Source: a bacterium (lineage in GTDB: Bacteria; Myxococcota_A; UBA9160; UBA4427). Taken from it: a stretch of 64,000 nt of DNA. The notes under the pieces were generated by a model. That model worked only from the letters and a program-made list of their open reading frames with translations. It was not told the DNA's origin and searched no databases. The stretch covers positions 1 to 64,000 of the forward strand of contig JANSYR010000022.1 of NCBI GenBank assembly GCA_024742285.1, in the 5' to 3' direction. Below, one piece after another: positions 46,037 through 58,172 of the stretch (position 1 is its first letter; every line of letters starts with the position of its first letter). A program made the position numbers and the translations under genes.

Positions 46037-47737
46037 ATGTCCGAACCCGAACGCGAAAGCATGGAGGTCGACGTCCTCTTCGTCGGCGCCGGTCCGGCCA
46101 CCCTCGCCTCCGCCTACCACCTGATGAACCAGGTCGAGGAGCACAATGCATCTTGCGAGGCACGCGGGGAAGAACCGATCGAGCCTCCCGTGGTCCTCGT
46201 GATCGAGAAGGCCGCCGAGATCGGCGACCACCAGCTCTCGGGCGCGGTGATGAACCCGAAGGGCATCGCCGAGCTCATGCCCGACTACAAGGAGCAGGGC
46301 TTCCCGATCGAGCAGACCTGCGACAAGGCGTACTTCTGGCAGTTCTTCCGGAAGTTCACCGTCAAGCTGCCCGCGCTCGTCACCCCGCCCTTCTTCCAGA
46401 AGAAGGGCTACCACATCGTCTCCCTCTCGGACGTCGTGAAGTTCCTCGCCGAGAAGTGCGAGGAGAAGGGCATCGAGATCTACCCGGGCTTCGCCGCCTC
46501 GGAGGTCCTCTTCGAGGGCGACCGGGTCGTCGGCGTGCGCACGGGCGACATGGGCATCGACAAGGACGGCAAGCCGAAGTCGACCTACCAGCCCGGCATG
46601 GACATCGTCGCCGGCGTGACCGTCTTCGGCGAAGGCGTTCGCGGATCCTGCACGAAGACGGTCCTCGATCGCTTCGACATGCACGGCGAGTGCGAGCAGA
46701 CCTACGAGACGGGCATCAAGGAGATCTGGCGGGTCAAGCCGGAGAAGCACAAGCCCGGCCGCGTGATCCACGGCTCGATGTTCCCCGACTTCCTGGGCGA
46801 GATCCACGGCATGTGGCTGTACGACATGGGCGACAACCTCGTGTCCTACGGCTTCGTGACGCCGCTCGCGAGTGAGGATCCGAACAACGATCCCCACCGC
46901 GCCGCCCAGGAGTTCAAGCGCGACTCCCCGTTCATGCGCGACCTCCTCGAGGGGGCAGAGCTCGTCAAGTACGGCGCGAAGTGCGTGCCGGCGGGTGGCC
47001 TGCGCGCGATCCCGAAGCTCTACTGCAACGGTGCCATGCTCGTCGGGGACTCGGCGGGCATGCTCAACATCATGAAGCTCGCCGGCATCCACACGGCGAT
47101 CAAGTCGGGCATGATGGCGGCGGAAACGATCATCGACAGCATCAAGGCCGCCGACACCTCGGCGAAGACCCTCGGCAACTACGCCGAGCGCTTCCGCAAC
47201 AGCTGGGCGTACCAGGAGCACTACGAGGCGCGGAACTTCTCGGGCAGCAACGAGATCTCGCCGCTCTTCGGCATGCTCAACATTCCGCTGATGGTCCCGA
47301 CCAAGGGCCGCGGCATGATCGACGGGCTCGAGACCCACGCACCGCACCGCGCCATGAAGAAGCTCTGGGAGCTCCCGAAGTCCCGCCGCGAGCGCGAGCC
47401 CTTCAAGCCCGACGGCGTACTCACCTTCTCGAAGGAGAACTCGGTCGGCTACTCGGGCACCGCCCACGAAGCCGACCAGCAGCCGCACCTGAAGGTCGCC
47501 GACAAGAACGTCTGCGCGACGGACTGCGCCCGTGACTACGGGAACCCGTGCGAGAAGTTCTGCCCGGCCGCGGTCTACGAGATGGTGGATTCCCAGGACA
47601 ACCCGGGAACGAAGGAGCTCTTCATCCACCACGAGAACTGCGTCCACTGCAAGACGTGCGACATCGCGGATCCGTACCAGATCATCACCTGGACGACGCC
47701 GCAGGGCGGCGAGGGGCCCGACTACACCAAGATGTAG
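46037..47737 (+). CDS. Electron-transfer flavoprotein-ubiquinone oxidoreductase
   Basis: Membrane-bound ETF-QO that passes electrons from ETF, reduced by acyl-CoA dehydrogenases, to quinone. Full length at 566 residues. FAD motif VDVLFVGAGPATLASAYHL at residues 10-28, IGDHQLSGAVMNP, GYHIVSLSDVVKFLAE, a second FAD segment MLVGDSAGMLNIMKLAGIHT, and C-terminal 4Fe-4S domain with CATDCARDYGNPCEKFCPAA and NCVHCKTCDIADP. The ATG at 46037 follows AAAGGAAG. A perfect terminator follows the stop. No etfAB in the window. Confidence 0.97.
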   Translation: MSEPERESMEVDVLFVGAGPATLASAYHLMNQVEEHNASCEARGEEPIEPPVVLVIEKAAEIGDHQLSGAVMNPKGIAELMPDYKEQGFPIEQTCDKAYFWQFFRKFTVKLPALVTPPFFQKKGYHIVSLSDVVKFLAEKCEEKGIEIYPGFAASEVLFEGDRVVGVRTGDMGIDKDGKPKSTYQPGMDIVAGVTVFGEGVRGSCTKTVLDRFDMHGECEQTYETGIKEIWRVKPEKHKPGRVIHGSMFPDFLGEIHGMWLYDMGDNLVSYGFVTPLASEDPNNDPHRAAQEFKRDSPFMRDLLEGAELVKYGAKCVPAGGLRAIPKLYCNGAMLVGDSAGMLNIMKLAGIHTAIKSGMMAAETIIDSIKAADTSAKTLGNYAERFRNSWAYQEHYEARNFSGSNEISPLFGMLNIPLMVPTKGRGMIDGLETHAPHRAMKKLWELPKSRREREPFKPDGVLTFSKENSVGYSGTAHEADQQPHLKVADKNVCATDCARDYGNPCEKFCPAAVYEMVDSQDNPGTKELFIHHENCVHCKTCDIADPYQIITWTTPQGGEGPDYTKM

Positions 47738-47765
47738 TCGCGTCGACTCGCAGTACGCGAAGACG

Positions 47766-47800
47766 AAGGGCCGGAGCCTCGCGCTCCGGCCCTTTTCTCT
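47766..47800 (+). terminator. Intrinsic terminator after ETF-QO
   Basis: 12-bp perfect stem (47766-47777 with 47783-47794), five-base loop CTCGC, followed by a U-rich TTTTCTCT tail overlapping the stem end. It lies about 30 bp downstream of the ETF-QO stop, so ETF-QO is a single-gene transcript or the end of one. Confidence 0.92.
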
Positions 47801-47862
47801 GCGCTGAGACCCCTTCTTTCTTTGCGCGCCGAGGCGCCTTCGTCCACCCTTCGCGGTCCGAC

Positions 47863-48945
47863 ATGAGCGAACGCAATCTCGTCATCCGCGCCGGCGCCCG
47901 CGCAGCACAGCGACTCCGCGAAGAAGGCTTCCACCCGGACCTCTTCGGAACCCTGGTCGGCGCGTCGGGCGGTCCCAAGTGGCTCGTCCTCCGCCACCTC
48001 GACAGCGTCTTGATCGACCGCGTCGTGCTCCCGCGCACGACGCCCCTCGAGGCCCTCGGCTCCTCGATCGGGAGCTTCCGCCACGCGTGTTATGCGCAGG
48101 TCGACCCCCAGGTCGCCCTCACCTGCTTCGAGCCCGCCTACGTCGAGCAGTCCTATGCGGAGGACGAGCTCGACCGGAAGGGCATGCCCTCGAAGGAGGC
48201 CATCACGCGCGAGAGCATCAACGTGCTCGATCTCGTGCTGGGGGACTCCGGTGCCAAGGAGATCTGCGAGCATCCGCATCTGCGAACGAGCATCGTCGCG
48301 GCGCGCCTGCGTCGCGATCGCGGCCGGGACCGCGGCCTCGCCTTCAATTTCCAGGTCGGCGCCGGCGCCTTCGCGAACGCGTTCTCGCGCCGCGCCCTCG
48401 GCCGCCACTTCGAGCGCGTCGTCTTCCAGACACTTCACGCCCGCCTCGACTGGGACGACCTCCCGACGGAATCCGTCGACCTGACGCCGGAGCGGGTGCC
48501 GCGAGCGCTGCTCTCGAGTGGTTCGATCCCCCTCCTGATGGAGGGCGTCCGCGACGTCCCGGGCGTCTCCGGAACCCACTTCGACGGCGGGATCATCGAC
48601 TACCACTTCGACTTCGAGTTCGCGCGCGACGATCGCCTCGTTCTCTTCCCCCACTTCTTCGACAGGATCACGCCGGGCTGGTTCGACAAGCCCTGGAAGA
48701 AGCGCAGGCCCTCGGCACGGGCGCTGGAGGACGTGGTGATGATCGCGCCGAGCGACGCCTTCGTGGCGACGCTGCCGGGCGGGAAGGTGCCGGACCGCGA
48801 CGACTTCCTGGACTTCGGAGAAGCCGAGCGGGTGGCGCGCTGGTACGACGTGGTCGAGCGGTGTCGCGCGTTGGCGGAAGAACTCGCGGAGGCCATCGAC
48901 ACGGGGACGGTCGCAGAGCGAGTCGAGCTCTTTCCGAACGCCTAA
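47863..48945 (+). CDS. Patatin-like phospholipase
   Basis: 360 residues. The patatin fold is shown by the Gly-rich oxyanion GASGGPKWLVL, the serine elbow GSSIGSFRHA (GxSxG), and the dyad Asp in DGGIIDYHFDF (DGG). There is no signal peptide, so it is probably an intracellular acyl hydrolase on phospholipids or other esters. Its stop overlaps that of the convergent P450 by 3 bases. Confidence 0.85.
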   Translation: MSERNLVIRAGARAAQRLREEGFHPDLFGTLVGASGGPKWLVLRHLDSVLIDRVVLPRTTPLEALGSSIGSFRHACYAQVDPQVALTCFEPAYVEQSYAEDELDRKGMPSKEAITRESINVLDLVLGDSGAKEICEHPHLRTSIVAARLRRDRGRDRGLAFNFQVGAGAFANAFSRRALGRHFERVVFQTLHARLDWDDLPTESVDLTPERVPRALLSSGSIPLLMEGVRDVPGVSGTHFDGGIIDYHFDFEFARDDRLVLFPHFFDRITPGWFDKPWKKRRPSARALEDVVMIAPSDAFVATLPGGKVPDRDDFLDFGEAERVARWYDVVERCRALAEELAEAIDTGTVAERVELFPNA

Positions 48946-50195
48946 CGCACCTTCACCCGAACCGGCATCCGCTTCACCCCACCGAGAAAGCTCGACCGCA
49001 TTCGCTCCATCTCCCCGGCGAGCTCGATTCGCTCGAGCCTCGGGACCAGCTTCTCGAGCGCGATCCGGATCTCGAGCCGGGCCAGATTGGCGCCGAGACA
49101 GAAGTGCTCGCCGATCCCGAAGCCGATGTGCGGGTTGGGCGAACGATCGACCTTGAACGTGTCCGGGTCGTCGAAGACGTCTTCGTCCCGGTTCGCCGAG
49201 GGGTAGAGCAGGCAGAGGTTCTCGCCGGCCGGGATCTTCTGGCCGTGCAGCTCGAGATCCTCCACCGGCGTCCGGCAGAACTGGATCACCGGCGACGTCC
49301 AGCGGACGATCTCCTCCGTCGCCTTCGGGACGAGCGAGAGGTCGCCTCGTAGCCTGGCGAGCTCGCCCGGGTTCTCGATCAACGCGAGCATCCCGCCGCT
49401 CGCGGCGTTCCGGGTCGTCTCGTTTCCGGCCACCACGAGGAGCGCGAAGTAGGAGAGCAGCTCGAGGGTCGGGACCTCGCCGCCCCGGAAGACGGCGTTC
49501 GCGAGCACGCTCGTGATGTCGTCGGGGGCGTCGCCCGGCGCCCCGCGTCGCTCGGCGACCCTCTCGGCGAAGTAGGCGTTCATCTCCTGGAGCGTCTGGC
49601 GCATCTGCTCGCCGGAGTCGCCCCCGCCGACCTGGTACTCGGGGTCGCTCGCGCCGGCGATCTGATTCGTCCACTCGAACATCCGGCGCCAGTCGGTCCG
49701 CGGGACGCCGAGCATGTCGGCGAGGACCGAGAGGGTCAGCGGCGCGGTGAAGTCCTCGACGAAGTCGATCTCTTCCTTCTCGGCGATCTCGTCCACGAGG
49801 TCGTCGGCGATCCGTTCGATCTCCGGGCGGCGGCGAGCGATCGCGCGCGGGGTGAACCAGGCGCTCGCCAGGTTCCGGTACTCGGCGTGGTCCGGCGGAT
49901 CCATGTTCAGGAGATGACGCAGGATCGCGCGATTCGGCTTCTCGGGATCCGGCGGCGGGCTGTCGGCGAAGACGGCGACGCGGGGAGCGTTCAGGAACTT
50001 CGCCGGCTGCTTCGAGAGCCAGACGATGTCCGCGCGGCGGGTCACGGCCCAGAAGCCCGGGCGCGGGCCCATGTCGAAATACTTGACCGGCGCCTCCCGA
50101 CGGAGCGTCTTCCACGCTTCGTGCGGGTAGCCGTGGGCTTTGAACTCGTCGGGACCGAGGACCTGCTCGGTGGTCAAGGCGTCGGCGGCGGACAT
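48942..50195 (-). CDS. Cytochrome P450 (CYP125/124-like)
   Basis: 417 residues. The I-helix oxygen-activation motif reads LLVVAGNETTRNA, the K-helix is TEEIVRWTSPV (ExxR), and the heme loop FGIGEHFCLGANLAR supplies the Cys ligand. NMDPPDHAEYRNLASAWFTP is characteristic of actinobacterial P450s that oxidise steroid side chains or branched lipids (CYP124, 125, 142). It needs ferredoxin and reductase partners, which are not in the window. It is divergent from nothing; PadR lies 80 bp upstream on the same strand. Confidence 0.92.
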   Translation of the reverse strand: MSAADALTTEQVLGPDEFKAHGYPHEAWKTLRREAPVKYFDMGPRPGFWAVTRRADIVWLSKQPAKFLNAPRVAVFADSPPPDPEKPNRAILRHLLNMDPPDHAEYRNLASAWFTPRAIARRRPEIERIADDLVDEIAEKEEIDFVEDFTAPLTLSVLADMLGVPRTDWRRMFEWTNQIAGASDPEYQVGGGDSGEQMRQTLQEMNAYFAERVAERRGAPGDAPDDITSVLANAVFRGGEVPTLELLSYFALLVVAGNETTRNAASGGMLALIENPGELARLRGDLSLVPKATEEIVRWTSPVIQFCRTPVEDLELHGQKIPAGENLCLLYPSANRDEDVFDDPDTFKVDRSPNPHIGFGIGEHFCLGANLARLEIRIALEKLVPRLERIELAGEMERMRSSFLGGVKRMPVRVKVR

Positions 50196-50274
50196 GGGCG
50201 CTCCTCTCGACCGCGAACGTAGCGCCGCGCGGGTGCGCGCCCGATGGACGCGGCGTCACGCAAAGCCGCACGAT

Positions 50275-50823
50275 TCAGAGCGCGCCGAGCTCCTTCAGGA
50301 CCTCGTCCGCCCACTTCACGTGCGCCTCCGCTTCGAGTTCGCCGTAGCGGAGCGTCATCATCCAGTACTTCATGTCCGGCGGCGGCGTCTCGGACGCTTC
50401 GAGCTCCTCGCGGGTCTCGGCATAGCGCTCGAGATCGGCGAGCTTCTCCGCGCGGAAACTCTCGATCATGTTCGAAGGGTCGATTCCCTCGCCGCGGGCG
50501 GTGAAGAACATCTTGAGCAGCAGCTCGTTGCGCCGCGCCGGAGGCGCGGGCTCGTCGTGGAGCCAGGCGTCGAGCTCCGCGCGGCCGCGCTCCGTGATCG
50601 AGTAGGTCTTCGTGGGGCGCCCGCCAGGAGTCTGCCGCTCGACCGACGTGGCGAGGCCGTCCTCTTCGAGCTCCTTCAACATGGGATAGATCCGGCCGTA
50701 GCTCTCGGTCCAGAAGTTCGAGACCGAGCCGTCGATCACCTTCCGGAGGCCATAGCCGGTCTGGGGCCCCCAGCTCAGGAAGCCGAGCAGCGCCTGTCGC
50801 GTTCGATTCGGGGTCCGGGCCAC
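50275..50823 (-). CDS. PadR-family transcriptional regulator
   Basis: 182 residues: winged helix at about 5-90 (LLGFLSWGPQTGYGLRKVID, YGRIYPMLKELEEDGL, GRPTKTYSITERGRAELDAW) and a C-terminal dimerisation region with coiled-coil character (MIESFRAEKLADLERYAETR). Such proteins repress genes for catabolism or efflux and dissociate on binding small aromatics or lipids. The P450 directly downstream is the likely target. Confidence 0.9.
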   Translation of the reverse strand: MARTPNRTRQALLGFLSWGPQTGYGLRKVIDGSVSNFWTESYGRIYPMLKELEEDGLATSVERQTPGGRPTKTYSITERGRAELDAWLHDEPAPPARRNELLLKMFFTARGEGIDPSNMIESFRAEKLADLERYAETREELEASETPPPDMKYWMMTLRYGELEAEAHVKWADEVLKELGAL

Positions 50824-50984
50824 GCTTCGCTTCGCTCCTTCCGCTGCCCGTCGGCGCGGATCCTCGCGCGCGGCAGATGCCCGGAGGATAGTGCCGGCAG
50901 CGCGTCATGGGAGCCGCTTCGAAGAGGCGTCTCGCTTCTCCAGGGCCGTTGACGCCCGTGCGACCCGCATGGAAGAATCCGCGG

Positions 50985-51515
50985 ATGCCCGAACCCCGCC
51001 GATCCCCGCTCGCCGAGCGGAGCGCCGAGGTCGTCGACCCGGACGACCTCCAGGCCTTCCTCGACACCTTCCTCTATCGGGAGCCCGCCGTCCTCGTCGA
51101 CGAGATCACCGCGCTCGACCCCGAGGCCTGCCGGATCGAGGCCATGCTCGAGACCGGGAGCCGCACCTTCCCCTTCGCCGAGACCCAGCGCACCAGCGCG
51201 AACCACCCCGGCCACGTCTCCGGCGCGGAGCTCGTGATGGTGACCGGCGCCCTCGGCTGCCTGCACGCATGGCTCCTCCACGGTGTCCGCTGGGACGAGG
51301 GCTGGGCGGGCTTCGGCAACCGGATCCACCGCGCCGACTTCAAGCGCCTCGCCCGACTCGGCCCGCCGATCGAGCTGGTCTCGACGGAGACGCGCAAGCG
51401 CGTGGGCCCCTCCCGCATCGTCCTCCGCTACGCCTTCGAGTTCCGCCAGGAGGGCGAGCTCGTCTACGTGGGCGATCAGTCGGCGATGTTCGTGAAGGGC
51501 ATGGCGCTCGGCTGA
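50985..51515 (+). CDS. Hotdog-fold FabA/FabZ-like dehydratase-type protein
   Basis: About 176 residues from the ATG at 50985. The hotdog fold is indicated by TFLYREPAVLVDEITALD, the helix region ANHPGHVSGAELVMVTGALG with His, and the strand-rich end LRYAFEFRQEGELVYVGDQS. Whether it retains dehydratase activity or is a non-catalytic thioester-binding relative is not clear. It acts on acyl-ACP or acyl-CoA. It is divergent from PadR and convergent with the epoxide hydrolase. Confidence 0.65.
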   Translation: MPEPRRSPLAERSAEVVDPDDLQAFLDTFLYREPAVLVDEITALDPEACRIEAMLETGSRTFPFAETQRTSANHPGHVSGAELVMVTGALGCLHAWLLHGVRWDEGWAGFGNRIHRADFKRLARLGPPIELVSTETRKRVGPSRIVLRYAFEFRQEGELVYVGDQSAMFVKGMALG

Positions 51516-51524
51516 CGCACGCCG

Positions 51525-52673
51525 TCACCCTCCGCGAAGCGGCCGATAGAACGCGCGGACCTCTTCGACGAGGGCCTCCGGGACCTCCATCGCCGGGAAG
51601 TGCCCGCCGCGCTCCATGACCGTGAAGCGGTGGAGATCGAAGAAGGGCTCGCAGAGCGCGCGAGGCGGACGATTCACCTCGTTGAACGCGGCGACGCCGA
51701 CCGGGACGTCCTGCACCTCGTAGCGCCCGGGCCCGGACGTTCGACCGAAGGTCTCGCGGTAGAGCCGCATCGACGAGCCGATGGTCTCGGTCACCCAGTA
51801 GATCATCACCGTCGTGAGGAGCTCGTCCTTCGTGTAGATCGACTCCGGATCGCCGTCACAGTCGCTCCAACGCCGCCACTTCTCGACGATCCATGCGGCG
51901 AGCCCCGCCGGCGAGTCGTTCAATGCGAACGAAGGCGTCTGGGGCTTGGTTCGCTGGAGATGGACGTAGCCCCACTCCTCGTCGCGATAGGCCTGGACCT
52001 CAGTCCACCATTGCCGTTGCTCCGGCGTGAGCGACTCGGGATCGACCGGCGGCGTGAGCATGTTGAAGTGGAGGCCGACCAGGTGCTCGGCATGTCGATT
52101 GCCGAGATCCGTCTGGATCGCCGCCCCCCAGTCGCCGCCTTGAGCGCCGAAACGCGTGTAGCCCAGCCGGTCGACCATCAACGTCTTCCAGAGATCGGCG
52201 ATCCGCGCCGTGTCGACGCCCCTCGTTCTCGGCCGATCGGAGAACCCGTAGCCGGGGAGCGACGGCACGACGACGTGGAACGCGTCGGCCGGGTCGCCCC
52301 CATGCGCGGCCGGATCGGACAAGGGACCGATCACCTTGTGCATCTCGTAGAAGCAGCTCGGCCAGCCGTGGTTCAGGACGAGCGGGAGGGGATCCGGCCC
52401 GCGACCGCGCACGTGGACGAAATGGATGCCGAAGCCGTCGATCTCGGCTCTGAACTGCGGCAGCCGATTGAGCTGCGCTTCGATCGCGCGCCAGTCGTAG
52501 ACCTCCCGCCAGTGCGTGACGAGCTCGCGCACGAAGTCGAGATCGCTTCCGTACTCCCAGCCGGCGTCTTCGACCGCATCCGGCCAGCGCACGCTCGAAA
52601 GCCTTCGCTGGAGATCTTCGAGGACCGACTCGTCGACCGCGATCTTGAACGGTTCGATTCCCGATTCCGACAT
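51525..52673 (-). CDS. Epoxide hydrolase (EHN-domain family)
   Basis: 382 residues: N-terminal EHN domain (PFKIAVDESVLEDLQRRLSS, RWPDAVEDAGWEYG) and an alpha/beta-hydrolase core with oxyanion motif NHGWPSCFYE, nucleophile Asp in FGAQGGDWGAAIQ, lid Tyr region, and catalytic His in ERGGHFPAME. It opens epoxides to diols, a natural partner for the neighbouring P450s. Divergent from the second P450 across ~120 bp. Confidence 0.92.
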   Translation of the reverse strand: MSESGIEPFKIAVDESVLEDLQRRLSSVRWPDAVEDAGWEYGSDLDFVRELVTHWREVYDWRAIEAQLNRLPQFRAEIDGFGIHFVHVRGRGPDPLPLVLNHGWPSCFYEMHKVIGPLSDPAAHGGDPADAFHVVVPSLPGYGFSDRPRTRGVDTARIADLWKTLMVDRLGYTRFGAQGGDWGAAIQTDLGNRHAEHLVGLHFNMLTPPVDPESLTPEQRQWWTEVQAYRDEEWGYVHLQRTKPQTPSFALNDSPAGLAAWIVEKWRRWSDCDGDPESIYTKDELLTTVMIYWVTETIGSSMRLYRETFGRTSGPGRYEVQDVPVGVAAFNEVNRPPRALCEPFFDLHRFTVMERGGHFPAMEVPEALVEEVRAFYRPLRGG

Positions 52674-52792
52674 CCGCCCGACCTCCGTACGCTCTGCCCG
52701 GATCCCCGGACCCGCTTCACGCCGCTTGCACTCTACATCGCTTTTTTCCGTACCCTCAACGGAGAAGCGGGTCGCGACGGAGGGCCGGGGAG

Positions 52793-53995
52793 ATGGCAGG
52801 ATTGAAATACGATGCGCGTGACCCGAAGCATGCGGCCGAAGGCGTGCCCTTCGACCTGTTGGCGCGCATCCGAAGCGAGGAGCCCGTCTGTCATTCGTCC
52901 CAGGGGTGGTACCTGTCGCGACGGGAAGAGATCGAACGCTGCCTGAAGGACGTCGAGACCTTCGTCGCGGACCTCGCGCCCCTGTCCGGGCTCGCCGGCC
53001 GCGAGGAGGTCCCGCCCGAGCAGCTCTTCCTGTCGGAGATCGAAGAGCCCCGCCACGGTCAGATCCGTCGGCTCTACAACGCCTGTTTCGCGCGCCACCG
53101 CGTGAACGCGCTCGGCGACTACGCCGAGCAGACCTGCCACGGCCTGCTCGATCGACTCCTCGAAGCGGGGGACGAGCCCGTCGATCTCCACCTCGGCTAC
53201 GCGATGCCGATCCCGAGCCTGGTCCTCGGGCGGATGATGGGGCTGCCGGACCCGGCGGACGCGGCGGCCAGGTTCATGCAATGGTCCCTCGACGGCAGTC
53301 TCATGAAGCGGCGCTGCTCCCCGGACGTGGGACCCGAAGGCCCCCCGATCCAACGCTACTTCGCGGCGGAGCTCGCGCGGCGTCGCGCCGACGATGCGCC
53401 GCGCGAGCGCGACGTCTTCACCGTCCTGATGGACGCCGAGATCGAGGGCGAGCCGCTCACGGACGTCGAGATCGTGACCCAGCTGCACTTCATGGTGAAC
53501 GCCGGCGTCCACACGACCCGGACCTTCCTCGGCCACCTGGTCCACCGACTCCTGATCGACCCCGACCTCTTCCGGCAGCTCGACACGGATCGCTCGCTCG
53601 TCGCGAACTATCTCGAGGAATCCCTGCGCCATGACGCGCCGGTCCAGGGCACCGCGCGACGCGCGATGCGGGACACGAAGCTCGGGGACGTCGAGATCCG
53701 CCAGGGAGACTGGATCGAGGTCGGCCTCGGCTCGGGCAACCGGGACGAAACAAGCTGGACCGACGCGGACGTGTTCCGCCTCGACCGCGAGAACCCCCGC
53801 GATCACGTCGCGTTCGGCGCGGCCAGCCACGTGTGCCCGGGCGCCACCCTCGCCCGCCACGAGGGCGAGGCCACGGTCCGCGCCCTGCTCGACCGCGTGG
53901 CCGGGATGGAGCCTGTAGCGGGCGCGGACTACCCGCACCTCCCGAGCAGTCTTTCCGATCGGCCGATCCTGGCACGCCTCACGCCGCGCACCTGA
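52793..53995 (+). CDS. Cytochrome P450
   Basis: 400 residues. I-helix MVNAGVHTTRTFL (the usual Gly-x-Glu/Asp-Thr acid is His here), K-helix EESLRHDAPV, heme loop FGAASHVCPGATLAR. The replacement of the conserved acid before Thr in the I-helix is seen in atypical P450s and may change proton delivery. Divergent from the epoxide hydrolase, with a promoter region of about 120 bp between them. Substrate unknown. Confidence 0.9.
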   Translation: MAGLKYDARDPKHAAEGVPFDLLARIRSEEPVCHSSQGWYLSRREEIERCLKDVETFVADLAPLSGLAGREEVPPEQLFLSEIEEPRHGQIRRLYNACFARHRVNALGDYAEQTCHGLLDRLLEAGDEPVDLHLGYAMPIPSLVLGRMMGLPDPADAAARFMQWSLDGSLMKRRCSPDVGPEGPPIQRYFAAELARRRADDAPRERDVFTVLMDAEIEGEPLTDVEIVTQLHFMVNAGVHTTRTFLGHLVHRLLIDPDLFRQLDTDRSLVANYLEESLRHDAPVQGTARRAMRDTKLGDVEIRQGDWIEVGLGSGNRDETSWTDADVFRLDRENPRDHVAFGAASHVCPGATLARHEGEATVRALLDRVAGMEPVAGADYPHLPSSLSDRPILARLTPRT

Positions 53996-54010
53996 GGGCG
54001 CCCCATCTCA

Positions 54011-54106
54011 GGCCGCCGAGCCGCGGACAGCGAAGCCGGCTAACGAAGTCCGCCGATCCCCGGCCAGCGAAGCCGGCTAACGAAGTCCGCCGAGCCCCGG
54101 CCACCA
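54011..54106. repeat. 37-bp tandem repeat spanning the sppA stop codon
   Basis: About 2.6 copies; the shared word GCGAAGCCGGCTAACG begins at 54030 and 54067 (37 bp apart), with a partial copy before. The copy nearest sppA includes its last codons and TAG; the others repeat that stop region downstream. Confidence 0.9.
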
Positions 54107-55186
54107 CAGGTAATGGAATCCCGGCCGGGCGAGGAGCGGCGCGAGCGTCTGCCCCATCGTCGCGGCGTCGAGCGGCTGCACCCCCGAGAAGGGGGGCGCT
54201 CCGGAGAAGGACGGACCACCCGAAAGCCCGGGTGCCTGCATGTAGTAGTTCGAGCGCGCGCGGTTGGGGCGGTGGTAGGCGACGACGCGGACCCGTGGCG
54301 CCCCCATCCGGTCCGAGAGCAGGCCGACCGCATCCTCCATCGCGCCGACCCGGTCGACGAGGCCATTCTCGAGGGCCTGGGGCGCGGAGTAGATCCGGCC
54401 GTTCGCGAGGACGGCGACCTGCTCTGCGTCGAGCGCCGGCCGGCCACGATCGACGACCTCGCGGAAGCGCGCGTGGAGATCGTCGACGATGGACTGGAGC
54501 TGCGCGCGCTCCACCGCGGTCAGCGGGCGGAACGGCGAGCCGATGTCCTTGAACTCGCCGCCGGTGATCGTCTGGTCCTCGATCCCGAGCTTCTCCATCA
54601 GCCCCGCGAAGTTCATGCTCGTGAAGATCACGCCGATCGAGCCCACGACCGTCGTCGGATGGGCCTGGACCTCGTCGGCGGCCATCGCGATGTAGTAGCC
54701 GCCGGAGGCCGCGGTCGTGAGGAGCTGGGCGACGACGGGGACGCCCTTCTCCTTCTTGAAGCGCAGGATCTCGGTATAGACCTGCTCACTCGCCGTCGCG
54801 GTCCCGCCCGGGCTGTCGATCCGGAGCAGGACGCCCTTGATCTCCGGGTCCTGACGCGCGAGGTCGAGGACGGTCCGCACGCGGGCGATCGTGCTCGGCG
54901 TGGAGCCCAGGAACGACGGCGTATCCGCCCCGTTGATCACGCCGTCGATCTCGAGCAGCAGGATCTTCGGGCCGGCGGTCCCGGCCACGACGGACTGCTC
55001 CGGAGGGCCATCCGGGCCGAGGCTCAGGATGTCGAGGCTCACACAGCCCGTGCTCGCGAGGGAGAGGACGGCGGCCAGGCAGAGGGCGGTCAGGGTCCGA
55101 AACGAACGGGACCCCGGACGTCGCCGTCCGGGGTCCTTCGATTCGTGGGTTGCGGCAGGGCTTCGGCGGAGAATCCGGTTCGTCAT
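54077..55186 (-). CDS. sppA: Signal peptide peptidase SppA-type serine protease (36K form)
   Basis: 369 residues. An N-terminal hydrophobic segment (about 33-47) ends in LSLASTGC, a lipobox-like motif, so the protein may be a lipoprotein instead of a transmembrane one. The S49 peptidase core follows: GVLLRIDSPGGTATASEQVY, the nucleophile Ser in LTTAASGGYYIAMAADEV, Lys-bearing GEFKDIGSP, and GRIYSAPQALENGLVD. It clips leftover signal peptides and membrane fragments. A Ser/Pro/Gly repeat (SFSGAPPFSGV) and the embedded repeat lie near its end. Confidence 0.9.
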   Translation of the reverse strand: MTNRILRRSPAATHESKDPGRRRPGSRSFRTLTALCLAAVLSLASTGCVSLDILSLGPDGPPEQSVVAGTAGPKILLLEIDGVINGADTPSFLGSTPSTIARVRTVLDLARQDPEIKGVLLRIDSPGGTATASEQVYTEILRFKKEKGVPVVAQLLTTAASGGYYIAMAADEVQAHPTTVVGSIGVIFTSMNFAGLMEKLGIEDQTITGGEFKDIGSPFRPLTAVERAQLQSIVDDLHARFREVVDRGRPALDAEQVAVLANGRIYSAPQALENGLVDRVGAMEDAVGLLSDRMGAPRVRVVAYHRPNRARSNYYMQAPGLSGGPSFSGAPPFSGVQPLDAATMGQTLAPLLARPGFHYLWWPGLGGLR

Positions 55187-55286
55187 GACCCGGATCCTAC
55201 CTCAGCGCCGCGGCCAGGCTTCCCCCGGTTCGCACGAAGCGCGAACGGATCCGCCGCGCCAAGCGCGAACGGATGAGTCGTTCCGC

Positions 55287-58172
<2,886 letters not shown>

